A stretch of DNA of 64,000 nt from Mangrovimonas yunxiaonensis (GTDB lineage Bacteria; Bacteroidota; Bacteroidia; Flavobacteriales; Flavobacteriaceae), in assembly GCF_000733475.1 (NCBI RefSeq), contig NZ_JPFK01000003.1, forward strand, positions 1 to 64,000. Reading direction: 5' to 3'. Position numbers and translations under genes: made by a program. Position 1 is the stretch's first letter. Each line of letters begins with the position of its first letter. Positions 18,128 through 26,175 of the stretch are shown here, in pieces. A model generated the notes under the pieces. The model searched no databases. It had not been told where the DNA came from and saw nothing but the letters and a program-made list of their open reading frames with translations.

Positions 18128-19105
18128 CTAAATTTTAAGCTTATACCCAAAAGCCAATTTGGCCATAGACAAATTAAACAGGTACTTATTATCGCCCCCC
18201 AATTGGGTTGAATAGATACCGGTATCGTACATTAGGTTAATGTAGTAGCGTTCCACATTGTAGCTTAGAGCCAATGAGACATCCAGCTTGTACAGCATGG
18301 GTTTTGAAGGCCTATAATTTCCTTCCTGCAAGATTACATTTTCGTTGATTACTGCAATTCCGGGCATGATGTTGCAGGTTGCTATTAAGTTTTTAGGTAA
18401 GATAAATGCCGATAAAAGGCCCGTTAAAAGACCAACTGCACGCCCATTATAGCGTTTAATGTTGGCTTTCTCGTTAAAATAGAGCAACCCATTTTCGGGC
18501 AAGACAGAGCCGTCTGCCGAGAAATAATCAAAAACCGCAAAAGTACCTATCCCGCCAGTAATGTACACATTCTTATTTGTTTTAGACAAGCCGGCCTTTA
18601 GCAAGGAATACGAAAATTCGATTTCTGAAAATGTGTAAAGGTAATTAAACCCTATGGTTTTAGATTTTATATCGCGTCGAAACAAACTAGGATCGCCATA
18701 ATTGTTTTTGGTATTAAAACCTTTGTAAAGCTGCAAGTAGCCATTAAAATAATGCTGGTTTTTAAGCACCAAACTGCCTTGGGCGTCGAACCGCTTGGTA
18801 ACCTCCTGCTGCCCGCTTTTTATATTAAAAGCAACATCGATTAAAATTTTACTGTTGGCAATACCAACCCCTAAACCGTAACGGTTTTTAGGGACATACT
18901 GCATTTTAAAGTGGTCGTTTACCAATCGAAACCGCTTGACCTTATAATTAGAAAATACACGTGCTGAATAATTTCTGAGGTCGTGATCGATAAAAAGGGA
19001 ATCTACTATTTCAAAAAAACTTAAGGGGGCCTTTTTTTCTGTTTGCGCGCGCACTGAGAATGAGGCCAAACAAAAAACAGCAAGAAATAAACATCTACTA
19101 ATCAT
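18128..19105 (-). CDS. DUF4421-like putative outer-membrane barrel protein
   Basis: A 325-residue protein with a signal peptide (ending VRAQ, about residue 21). The long beta-rich body has many alternating aromatic strands and repeated Tyr/Phe-Gly turns (NRYGLGVGI, VYITGGIGTF, LAFGYKLKI at the end). This is the pattern of a small outer-membrane barrel, and I think it fits the DUF4421 family. No enzyme motif is seen. It stands alone between the copper cluster and two unknown genes; the 177 bases upstream include a stem-loop element at 19209-19240. Family assignment is moderate. Confidence 0.65.
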   Translation of the reverse strand: MISRCLFLAVFCLASFSVRAQTEKKAPLSFFEIVDSLFIDHDLRNYSARVFSNYKVKRFRLVNDHFKMQYVPKNRYGLGVGIANSKILIDVAFNIKSGQQEVTKRFDAQGSLVLKNQHYFNGYLQLYKGFNTKNNYGDPSLFRRDIKSKTIGFNYLYTFSEIEFSYSLLKAGLSKTNKNVYITGGIGTFAVFDYFSADGSVLPENGLLYFNEKANIKRYNGRAVGLLTGLLSAFILPKNLIATCNIMPGIAVINENVILQEGNYRPSKPMLYKLDVSLALSYNVERYYINLMYDTGIYSTQLGGDNKYLFNLSMAKLAFGYKLKI

Positions 19106-19208
19106 GTAATCTTAAACAACTTATTTTTTCGGGATTTATTATGCGAGTCTTGCGAAAGGCTAAAATTACACTAATTAACACAAAATACAAGGTGTTTAAC
19201 GTTATTGT

Positions 19209-19240
19209 CACACGAAAGGATTGTGTGGAAAATTCGTGCG
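19209..19240. repeat. Stem-loop element C (CACACGAA ... TTCGTGCG)
   Basis: CACACGAA at 19209-19216 pairs with TTCGTGCG at 19233-19240 (7 of 8 positions). An inner GTGTG at 19223-19227 can pair alternatively with CACAC. The same CACACGAA...TTCGT core occurs in the elements at 20098-20163 and 20671-20734. There is no T-run, so it is not an ordinary terminator. Confidence 0.55.
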
Positions 19241-19281
19241 AGAGTTAAGTGATTTTTATAGCTGTTTTAGTAGAAAATCTT

Positions 19282-20046
19282 TTAATCTTCTTTAAAAAAG
19301 AAATCATGGATATCTATAATATCACCACGGCCTATTTGTACTAAATCCATGGTTTCCTTTAAATAAATGCCTAACGACCGCTCATTATAAAGTAGTTTAA
19401 GCCTTGGAGAATAATCTGTTACTACATACATATCTCCAGACAATTTAAAGAACGGGACAGCTACTTTACCTTCGGCCTTTACTCCTCGATTAACAATTTT
19501 ACCTTGTTTTAAAATAGCTTGTAATTGCGCATCGTCTTTTTCGTTTGATGCTACTTTAGTGTAAGCTGTCATCATACTCATCCATTCACTTTCATCAATT
19601 AAAAACCAATTTACTCTATCAAAATCAATTCCGTAATCACTTATCCACCCAGGACTAGTAAACCCAAACAGCACTTGTTTTTTACCATTGAGCACTGGGG
19701 TCATTTCTGGCACAAACTCCTGAATTTTGTATATAATAACTGTAGCACGAGACATATCCTTTACTTTTTTGCCATTGAAAGACAATGTCTTTAATGAAAA
19801 ACTTGTCAATTCAGGATTATTATAAAGTATCCATTGGGTAGCATTAAGTTCTGCCTGCTCTTCCATTTGTTCTATTGATGCAATAGCCGCACCAATGGCA
19901 GCCATCCCTCCTACAGCTGCTGCAATAGCAACACCATCATTTTGGGCATTAACAGGTTTGGATATTATAAAAATGGCAAGTAAGATAACAATGCTTCTTG
20001 GCAAGATATAGTTTTGTCTAGGTAAATTAAAAGTTAAGATTTTCAT
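19282..20046 (-). CDS. Exported protein of unknown function
   Basis: A 254-residue protein. Residues about 16-35 form a signal or membrane segment ending VNAQ. A Gly/Ala-rich hydrophobic stretch follows (about 38-56, AAAVGGMAAIGAAIAS), then a soluble domain of mixed strands and helices. I recognise no motif. The Ala/Gly stretch could be a second membrane insertion. It is flanked on both sides by members of a repeated stem-loop element (19209-19240 and 20098-20163) and has no functional partner nearby. The reading frame is intact and codon use is ordinary, so it is probably a real gene. Confidence 0.65.
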   Translation of the reverse strand: MKILTFNLPRQNYILPRSIVILLAIFIISKPVNAQNDGVAIAAAVGGMAAIGAAIASIEQMEEQAELNATQWILYNNPELTSFSLKTLSFNGKKVKDMSRATVIIYKIQEFVPEMTPVLNGKKQVLFGFTSPGWISDYGIDFDRVNWFLIDESEWMSMMTAYTKVASNEKDDAQLQAILKQGKIVNRGVKAEGKVAVPFFKLSGDMYVVTDYSPRLKLLYNERSLGIYLKETMDLVQIGRGDIIDIHDFFFKED

Positions 20047-20097
20047 GCTATTTTGAGTTTAAATTATTATTTCGTTCTTACCTACCTCTGCTACCTT

Positions 20098-20163
20098 ACG
20101 AATCCTTTCGTGTGGGCTTATATTACTTTACAAAATAGTCCCTAAATACAAGCAATGTGCTTT
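20098..20163. repeat. Two-hairpin element A
   Basis: The first hairpin is ACGAA-TCCT-TTCGT (20098-20111), with the wider core reading CACACGAAAGGATTCGT on the minus strand. The second is AAGCA-ATG-TGCTT, ending at 20162. The whole unit of about 66 bases is roughly three quarters identical by eye to element B at 20671-20734. Both lie just upstream of minus-strand genes of unknown function. Confidence 0.6.
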
Positions 20164-20199
20164 ACCTTAATAAGCATTAACAACTAATTGTGTTATAAA

Positions 20200-20640
20200 T
20201 TATAATGCTTCAATAGAAGTTAATTTAACTAAATCGAAACTATAACTTGCATTGCTTGGAGGAATGTAGCATATTTTTTTTAGCTTCCCAGAAAAGGCAA
20301 TTTGAGGACGTTCACCTTCATAAGTTTCCTCTTTAAGGTAATCAAATTCATTATTTAAAAAATCTTCATTACATACAACTATAATCCATATAAGGTTTGA
20401 CGGTTCAGAAGTTCTGACAACTATCATAAAATGGTTGTTATATTCAACATCATAAGCGCTATAAAATTCTTCATTATGCCTATATCCAATAGTAGCTACT
20501 AGATTATCAACTTCCGCTACAGAAACATCATTAATAGTTTTAGAATCACAACCACAAGTTGGTGGGGTATCGTCGTCATTATTGCAAGAAACGAATACAA
20601 AAAATAATGATAGTAAAGATATAATTAAATATTTTTTCAT
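20200..20640 (-). CDS. Small lipoprotein of unknown function
   Basis: A 146-residue protein with a clear lipoprotein signal (lipobox FVSC, Cys at about residue 19). A short Asn/Asp-rich linker and CGC lead to a compact beta-rich domain. No known domain is apparent. It is AT-rich relative to neighbours and preceded by repeat element B and followed by element A, so this gene is bracketed by two related sequences. That arrangement suggests a mobile or duplicated unit, but no recombinase is nearby. Confidence 0.65.
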   Translation of the reverse strand: MKKYLIISLLSLFFVFVSCNNDDDTPPTCGCDSKTINDVSVAEVDNLVATIGYRHNEEFYSAYDVEYNNHFMIVVRTSEPSNLIWIIVVCNEDFLNNEFDYLKEETYEGERPQIAFSGKLKKICYIPPSNASYSFDLVKLTSIEAL

Positions 20641-20670
20641 GTTAATACTTTAGGTTAATCTTATTCCCAA

Positions 20671-20734
20671 ACGAATTTTTCGTGTGGTTTTATAGCACTT
20701 TATAAATCGCCCTCAAACATAAGCAATATGCTTT
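20671..20734. repeat. Two-hairpin element B
   Basis: The first hairpin has ACGAA/TTCGT arms around a short A/T loop (20671-20683). The second is AAGCA-ATA-TGCTT (about 20721-20733). The spacer between them is also similar to that of element A. It lies 30 bases upstream of the small lipoprotein gene. Confidence 0.6.
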
Positions 20735-20790
20735 AATAACGACTACGTTGGCTTCAATTTTAAATTATAAATTGCCTGAAATCTTATTTA

Positions 20791-20822
20791 CAAAAAAAGC
20801 CAAACACTTTCGTATTTGGCTT
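20791..20822 (-). terminator. Rho-independent terminator after the initiator tRNA
   Basis: An 8-base-pair stem AAGCCAAA/TTTGGCTT (20797-20804 with 20815-20822) is followed on the minus strand by a run of T. It starts five bases beyond the 3' end of the tRNA gene. Confidence 0.85.
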
Positions 20823-20826
20823 GTTG

Positions 20827-20899
<73 letters not shown>

Positions 20900-20910
20900 A
20901 TATTGGACTG

Positions 20911-20940
20911 CAAATATACCATGTTTTTTTGGTTTCACAA
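20911..20940 (-). promoter_or_regulatory. Promoter of the initiator tRNA
   Basis: On the minus strand a TTG (20938-20940) is followed after 20 bases or so by TATATTTG (20911-20918). Both match the Bacteroidota -33/-7 pattern. The -7 box is 12 bases from the tRNA 5' end. Confidence 0.65.
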
Positions 20941-20963
20941 GAAAATTTCTAAAAAACTATGTT

Positions 20964-20990
20964 ATAAAAAAAGAGCGATCGCAATCGCTC
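20964..20990 (-). terminator. Rho-independent terminator after the broken LRR gene
   Basis: A perfect 7-base-pair stem GAGCGAT/ATCGCTC with a four-base loop (20973-20990) is followed on the minus strand by seven T. It marks the end of the transcription unit that contains the LRR remnant. Confidence 0.85.
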
Positions 20991-21568
20991 CTTAATTAAA
21001 CACAAAATTAGGCAGGGTAATTTTTTTATTAAACTGTTATTAGGCTGGTTGAAAGGGTTGCTTTTTAAAAACATTAAAACGTCTGCCCAGCCAACACATG
21101 TCACTACAGATAGTTTTGCGTAGCAATAAAAGCAACCATCCATTCGTGAGTCAATTTCTTCAATGTTATTTAAACCGATACATGGGTCATGACCAAAGGA
21201 ATATCCATGTACCCTCCTCTTCGGTCTGTTAAACGCCACGCGTCTAAATGCATAAGCTTGCAAATTTCGGTTGGAATTTCTCCTGTTATAAAATTGCTCC
21301 CCTTTAAAAACATTTTCAGTTTTGATAAGTTTTTAAAGGCCGTAGGCATATCACCATAAAACGTATGGTCGTACAACTGTAGGGCCTCTAAATGGTTGGT
21401 AATAGGGGCATGCTGCACTTTAGGACTTGAATGCCATGGGCTAGCATAATCATTACCATGTGTTGTCTGATGAAAAACCGGCAGGGGGTCTTTTTCCTGT
21501 GCAGATGTGGTTACGAACGTTAATAATGCTAGTGAAAACAATAAAAAAACAAGCGTATTTTTTTTCAT
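20991..21568 (-). pseudogene. Degraded leucine-rich-repeat protein gene
   Basis: The 5' part is an open frame from 21568 to 21170 (132 residues). It has a good signal peptide (ending TSAQ), an N-terminal cap like that of the intact LRR gene downstream (FHQTTHGNDYASPW against LYKTTKGEQWTNTW), and about two plant-type 24-residue repeats (LSKLKMFLKGSNFITGEIP). After LRLTD-like residues (WRLTDRRGG) the repeat pattern stops and the frame ends at 21170. The 180 bases that follow up to the terminator are open in another frame (to 20949) but not convincingly repeat-like. Short length, odd replacements at consensus positions and the abrupt end suggest a decaying paralogue. A real short protein cannot be excluded. 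Confidence 0.55.
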
Positions 21569-21702
21569 GGCTATCTGGGGTTTTGTCGCTATGTAACATG
21601 TTTAAAAATAGCCTTATTATTGGTAAAATGCAATTTTTTTCGATGAACTACACGAGTGTTTTCTATGGGCGGGCTTATTGTTCTTACTGCCATACCATTT
21701 CG

Positions 21703-21738
21703 AAAAAAAAAAGAGGATACCCGCTCTGGAATATCCTC
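21703..21738 (-). terminator. Rho-independent terminator after the LRR protein gene
   Basis: A 7-base-pair stem GAGGATA/TATCCTC with a 12-base loop (21713-21738) is followed on the minus strand by a run of about ten T. It lies 29 bases past the stop codon of the intact LRR gene. Confidence 0.8.
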
Positions 21739-21766
21739 TCTAATAAATAATGGTATGTGCTTTTTC

Positions 21767-22597
21767 TTAATCGTCGAAATAATCTGTAGCCAAAACACCG
21801 TCATCCTCTGGAATAATCATTAATCCTGGAGGGGTTGTTTCGTGTCCGGTTACAGTAACATATTCTTGGTCTAAATTATTGTCGCTAATCATCATAACAT
21901 CTAAATGTCTTAATCGGGCAACTTCAAAAGGAAGTGTTCCTGTTAGCTGGTTGCTGGAGATTACCAATTCCTTTAAGCCTTTTAAACGACCAATCTCTAC
22001 CGGTATCTCACCTTCAATATTATTATCTAACAAAACCAATTTTTCCAATTGGGTTAAATGCCCTATAGTTTGCGGAATGGTTCCTGTTAAATGGTTGCTG
22101 CCTAAAGAGAGTTCTTTTAAATTTGTAAGTGTCATTAAGCTTTCTGGAATGGTTCCTTCTAAGGCATTGCTGTAAAGTTTTAAAACTTCTAACTGCTTTA
22201 GGTTTCCTAGGGTTTCTGGAATTTCACCATCTAACCTATTCATAAAAAGCGCTAAAGTTTTAAGTGCTTTTAGCTGGCCTAGTGCTTTAGGCAAGTTTCC
22301 AGATAACTTATTAAATCCTAAGTTTAATTCTCTTAAATAGATAAGGTCTTTAATGGCATTAGGCAGAGTGCCTTCTAGATTATTCATATGAAGGTTTAGC
22401 CCCACAACATGGTTGTTTTCTACAACAACACCATACCATGTACTTACCGGTGTGTTTAAATCCCATGTGTTGGTCCACTGCTCGCCCTTGGTTGTTTTGT
22501 ACAGCTGCTCTAAAGCTGCTTTTTCTGCATTGGGCACACTAGAAAAAGATAAAAAAGGCACTAACAGAAACAAGTAGATTAGTTTTGAAGGCTTCAT
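21767..22597 (-). CDS. Secreted leucine-rich-repeat protein
   Basis: A 276-residue protein with a signal peptide (about 1-20), a cap (EKAALEQLYKTTKGEQW), and eight successive repeats of about 24 residues of the plant-specific LRR type (LxxLxLxxNxLxGxIPxxIGxL). The tail is acidic and Pro-rich (TPPGLMIIPEDDGVL, ending DYFDD). LRR proteins of this type in Flavobacteriaceae are exported and act in protein-protein contact. I see no T9SS sorting tail, so it may stay periplasmic or be exported by another route. A degraded paralogue lies immediately downstream. Confidence 0.88.
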   Translation of the reverse strand: MKPSKLIYLFLLVPFLSFSSVPNAEKAALEQLYKTTKGEQWTNTWDLNTPVSTWYGVVVENNHVVGLNLHMNNLEGTLPNAIKDLIYLRELNLGFNKLSGNLPKALGQLKALKTLALFMNRLDGEIPETLGNLKQLEVLKLYSNALEGTIPESLMTLTNLKELSLGSNHLTGTIPQTIGHLTQLEKLVLLDNNIEGEIPVEIGRLKGLKELVISSNQLTGTLPFEVARLRHLDVMMISDNNLDQEYVTVTGHETTPPGLMIIPEDDGVLATDYFDD

Positions 22598-22711
22598 TTC
22601 TAGTAGGTTAATTGGTTAAACATGACCAAATTAAACAAATTAAAAGCTTAAAAGCAAAAAAAATCGATGAAATGCATCTGAAAGTCAGATATTTATTGAA
22701 ATATATGCCGT

Positions 22712-24619
22712 TTAAAAGTGCTCTAGGCCTTCTTGTATGGTTTCCCATTCCTCCATTAACGTTTCCAAACGCGCCTTCTTTTCTTGATAAGCTTCAAAAA
22801 AACCTGGTTTAGAGACAGTTTCGTCGTAGTTTACAGCCAATTCCACATCAATTTCCTTAATATCTTTTTCCAATTGGGTGATTTGTGCTTCTACTTTACT
22901 TAGTTTATTCTTTAAGGATTTTTGTTGTTTCTGTGCTTCGTAAGATAAATTGTTATCCACTTGCTTGGGTTGTTCCTTCACCACATCGCGCTTTTCAACC
23001 TCGCGAAGGTTTTCAACATTGCGCTGTTGCAAATAAAAATCAATATCGCCTAAATACTCTTTAATTTTCTGGTCCTTAAATTCGTAAACCAGATTGGTAA
23101 GCCCTTGTAAAAAATCACGGTCGTGCGACACTAAAATTAACGTGCCCTCAAAACGGTTAAGGGCATCTTTTAACACGTTTTTAGATTTGATATCTAAATG
23201 GTTGGTGGGTTCGTCCATAACCAACACGTTAAAAGGCTGTAGCATCAGTTTGGCCAAAGCCAGACGGTTCCGCTCGCCCCCAGAAAGCACTCTAACATAC
23301 TTATCCACCTCTTCACCTCTAAACAAAAAAGCACCCAAAATATCACGGACTTTGGTGCGGTTGGTTTCGTTGGCGGCATCAATCATGGTATCGTGAACGG
23401 TTTTGTTACCGTCAAGGTACTCGGCTTGGTTTTGGGCAAAGTAACCTATTTGTACATTATGCCCTAGGGCTAGGTGTCCTTGGTGCTCAATTTCATTAAC
23501 GATAATTTTTGCCAAAGTCGATTTTCCTTGACCATTTTGCCCAACAAAAGCAATCTTGCTATCACGAGCCACGGTAAGGTTAATGTTGTTTAGCACTTGT
23601 AATTTACCGTAATGCTTAGACACATCGTTCGCTTCTATAACCACTTTTCCCGGGGTAATCGAAATTGGAAAATTTAGCGTCATAACGCTGTTGTCCTCTT
23701 CGTCTACCTCAATACGGTCTATCTTATCCAACTTTTTAATAAGCGATTGGGCCATGGTGGCCTTAGAGGCCTTTGCCCTAAACTTTTCAATAAGTTTCTC
23801 GGTTTGCTGAATTTGCTTCTCTTGGTTTTTATGGGCGGCCATTTGCTGCTCGCGAATTTCCTTACGCAAGATTAAAAACTCGCTGTAAGGTTTTGGGTAA
23901 TCGTATATTCTTCCCAAAGAAATCTCTATGGTACGGTTGGTAACATGATCTAAAAACATCTTATCGTGCGATACGATAACCACTGCGCCGGAATAGCTCT
24001 TTAAAAAGCCTTCTAACCAAATTATCGATTCGATGTCGAGGTGGTTTGTAGGCTCATCCAAAAGCAACACATCGTTGTTTTGCAAAAGCAGTTTGGCCAG
24101 TTCTATACGCATGCGCCATCCGCCAGAAAACGTATCGGTAAGCTTGTTAAAATCGTCACGTTTAAAACCTAAACCCTGTAAGATCTTTTCGGTATTGCCC
24201 TGGTAGTTGTACCCACCTAAAATTTCGTACTGGTGCTGGGCTTCGTTTAAATCTACCATCAACTGGTTGTAGCTCTCACTCTCATAATCGGTACGCTCTG
24301 CCAACTGCACATTAATGGCCTCCATGTTGGCTTCCAAGGCCTTTATTTCCTTAAAAGCTTCGTAAGATTCTTCTAAAACGGTTTTTCCAAACTCGAAATC
24401 GATATCCTGCTTTAAAAAGCCAATGCTTAAATTCTTATCGGCCGCTATTTGGCCAGAATCGGGTTCTAACTCTTTAGACAGAATTTTTAGCATGGTCGAT
24501 TTTCCTGCACCATTTTTTCCTATTAACCCTACCCGATCACCAGCACCCAGCTTAAATGTAATTTCCTCGAAAAGATATTCGCCTTGAAAACTAATGGAAA
24601 GATTATGAATGTTGAGCAT
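22712..24619 (-). CDS. ABC-F family ATP-binding protein
   Basis: A 635-residue soluble protein with two ABC cassettes and no membrane segments. Walker A motifs are GKNGAGKST (34-42) and GQNGQGKST, signature motifs are FSGGWRMR and LSGGERNR, and both have Walker B LLLDEPTNH or LVMDEPTNH. The linker between the cassettes is highly charged, and a C-terminal coiled coil (about 560-635) resembles that of Uup/YheS. ABC-F proteins act on the ribosome, in translation or in antibiotic protection; this one looks like a housekeeping member. A minus-strand TACTTTTG box at 24682-24689 is the likely promoter, divergent from the DUF983 gene. Confidence 0.9.
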   Translation of the reverse strand: MLNIHNLSISFQGEYLFEEITFKLGAGDRVGLIGKNGAGKSTMLKILSKELEPDSGQIAADKNLSIGFLKQDIDFEFGKTVLEESYEAFKEIKALEANMEAINVQLAERTDYESESYNQLMVDLNEAQHQYEILGGYNYQGNTEKILQGLGFKRDDFNKLTDTFSGGWRMRIELAKLLLQNNDVLLLDEPTNHLDIESIIWLEGFLKSYSGAVVIVSHDKMFLDHVTNRTIEISLGRIYDYPKPYSEFLILRKEIREQQMAAHKNQEKQIQQTEKLIEKFRAKASKATMAQSLIKKLDKIDRIEVDEEDNSVMTLNFPISITPGKVVIEANDVSKHYGKLQVLNNINLTVARDSKIAFVGQNGQGKSTLAKIIVNEIEHQGHLALGHNVQIGYFAQNQAEYLDGNKTVHDTMIDAANETNRTKVRDILGAFLFRGEEVDKYVRVLSGGERNRLALAKLMLQPFNVLVMDEPTNHLDIKSKNVLKDALNRFEGTLILVSHDRDFLQGLTNLVYEFKDQKIKEYLGDIDFYLQQRNVENLREVEKRDVVKEQPKQVDNNLSYEAQKQQKSLKNKLSKVEAQITQLEKDIKEIDVELAVNYDETVSKPGFFEAYQEKKARLETLMEEWETIQEGLEHF

Positions 24620-24656
24620 TTGTGATATTTGTTACAGTTAATGAAGGATAATGTTG

Positions 24657-24664
24657 TAATTTTG
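24657..24664 (+). promoter_or_regulatory. Candidate -7 box of the DUF983 gene
   Basis: TAATTTTG fits TAnnTTTG and lies 36 bases upstream of the ATG at 24701. The divergent box TACTTTTG for the ABC-F gene is on the opposite strand at 24682-24689, so the two promoters face one another across about 18 bases. Confidence 0.4.
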
Positions 24665-24700
24665 TAGGACAATATCCAGCGCAAAAGTACAGTTTTAATT

Positions 24701-25084
24701 ATGATTAAAAAAGGCACAAAACTTTATAGCATTTTTACGGGGAGTTGCCCAAAATGCCATCAGGAATCGATGTATCAAACCAAAAACCCGTACATTTTAA
24801 CCGATGTTTTAAAAATTAATGAGGCCTGCTCGCACTGCCACACCAAATACCGTATTGAGCCCTCGTTTTTTTATGGGTCTATGTATGTAAGTTATGCTGT
24901 AGGGATTGCGTTTGGTGTCGCTGCCTTTGTAATTAGCTTCTTGTTTCTTGGCAGTAGTTTAAAAACAGCCTTTTTTGCCATTATAGGCACCTTAGTGGTT
25001 TTTGCGCCTATTATTATGCGCTTGTCCAGAAACATTTGGATAAATATTTTTATGCATTACGATAAGAGCTTGGCTAAGCCGTAA
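24701..25084 (+). CDS. DUF983 family zinc-ribbon membrane protein
   Basis: A 127-residue protein. The N-terminal part has two CxxC-type pairs (CPKCHQ near residue 20 and CSHCHT near 47) that would form a zinc ribbon. Two membrane helices follow at about 62-85 and 90-110. This is the DUF983 layout; the role of the family is not known to me. The gene is divergent from the ABC-F gene, and its last 11 bases overlap the 3' end of the FAD oxidoreductase gene on the other strand. Confidence 0.85.
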   Translation: MIKKGTKLYSIFTGSCPKCHQESMYQTKNPYILTDVLKINEACSHCHTKYRIEPSFFYGSMYVSYAVGIAFGVAAFVISFLFLGSSLKTAFFAIIGTLVVFAPIIMRLSRNIWINIFMHYDKSLAKP

Positions 25085-26111
25085 AGCGTGCGATATTAAT
25101 TTCGGGATCTAAGGCTGCGTGTTTCTCTATAAAATTAAACAGCTGTTGGGCAACGTAAGGCGCAATCATAACACCACGTGTTCCCAAACCATTTAACACA
25201 TAAAGCGCCTTGTGGCTGCTGTGCTGGCCAACCAAAGGGCGGCGGTCTTTTACCGTTGGACGAATGCCTGCTTCGTGGCCTACAAGATTAAAATCGCAAT
25301 TTAAAAACGTTTTCACCTTTGTTAACAATTCGGTTTTTCCTGCCTCTGATGGCCGATTGGTTTTATCGGTCCAATTGTAAGTAGCCCCCAGCTTGTATAA
25401 ATCCGCTCCCAATGGAATGAGGAATGCATTAGACTTTAAAACAAAGTCTATGTTTAAATCTGGGGCGTGTATGGTAAGCAACTCCCCCTTGGTTCCGTTT
25501 AATGGCAAGGTGTTAAAATACGGGTTCTTTTTAAGTCCGAATCCCTCGGCAAACACCACATTCTTGGCCTTTATCCCCTTATAGGAAACGCTGTTTTCTA
25601 AAAGCTGTAGACTGTCGTAATCGAATGCTTCTGCTATAAAAGCATCGGCTACATACTGTTTAAAGCTGCTTATTAAGCCGTCGGTATCTATTCTTCCAGT
25701 ATGAAGGACTTCTCCCAACCCGTAAGGCGCTGTTATGCTGCTATTGGTATTGGATATTATGTTTGGCGATAAATACTTTTGTAGGCCGTATTTATCAGCT
25801 GCTACGAACCAATTATTTTGTTCTTCTACCGAGTGAAACAATCGCTTAACCGGAAGCTTATAATCTAGTTTAACCGCTAATAAACGTTCCAAATCTGGAT
25901 AAACTTGGGCTGCTAAAGTTAATTGTTCGTCGCTTTTCCAAACAGGAGTAAACCGCTTTAAGACTACGGGATTATACAGCCCCCCGGCTACCGTTGATGA
26001 TTGCTGCGACCCATTGTCGAAAACTACAAAGCTTTTTTGGTTTTGCTTAAGGGTATGGCAAAAATGTACGCCCGCTAGCCCACAGCCTACTATTAAATAA
26101 TCTACCGTCAT
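25074..26111 (-). CDS. FAD-dependent oxidoreductase (DAO family)
   Basis: A 345-residue flavoprotein with an N-terminal dinucleotide-binding motif (GCGLAGVHF, residues about 9-17). A central substrate domain follows, and near the end the FAD-contacting GLGTRGVMIAP segment. It belongs to the D-amino-acid oxidase/glycine oxidase fold group. The sequence gives no clear substrate; flavobacterial members are annotated simply as FAD oxidoreductases. It overlaps the DUF983 gene tail-to-tail by 11 bases. The terminator of the gld operon lies in the 65 bases between this gene and gldN, so it has its own promoter or starts just past that terminator. Confidence 0.85.
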   Translation of the reverse strand: MTVDYLIVGCGLAGVHFCHTLKQNQKSFVVFDNGSQQSSTVAGGLYNPVVLKRFTPVWKSDEQLTLAAQVYPDLERLLAVKLDYKLPVKRLFHSVEEQNNWFVAADKYGLQKYLSPNIISNTNSSITAPYGLGEVLHTGRIDTDGLISSFKQYVADAFIAEAFDYDSLQLLENSVSYKGIKAKNVVFAEGFGLKKNPYFNTLPLNGTKGELLTIHAPDLNIDFVLKSNAFLIPLGADLYKLGATYNWTDKTNRPSEAGKTELLTKVKTFLNCDFNLVGHEAGIRPTVKDRRPLVGQHSSHKALYVLNGLGTRGVMIAPYVAQQLFNFIEKHAALDPEINIARFTA

Positions 26112-26126
26112 GTTTTATGTTATATA

Positions 26127-26154
26127 AAAAAACGCCCACTTTTCAGTGAGCGCT
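26127..26154 (-). terminator. Rho-independent terminator of the gldKLMN operon
   Basis: On the minus strand a nine-base-pair stem with two G:T pairs (GCGCTCACT against AGTGGGCGT, loop GAAA) is followed by seven T. It lies about 22 bases after the gldN stop codon. Confidence 0.85.
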
Positions 26155-26175
26155 TTTGTTTTATTTGCTGCTGGC

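Noticed and set aside
20949-21263. 104-residue open frame overlapping the broken LRR gene
   Set aside because: It is in a different frame from the LRR remnant, has no signal or domain, and runs through the terminator hairpin at 20973-20990.
22712-24619. ABC-F gene as an antibiotic-resistance determinant
   Set aside because: Its linker and C-terminal coiled coil resemble housekeeping Uup/YheS-type proteins and there is no mobile context; no resistance claim is supported.
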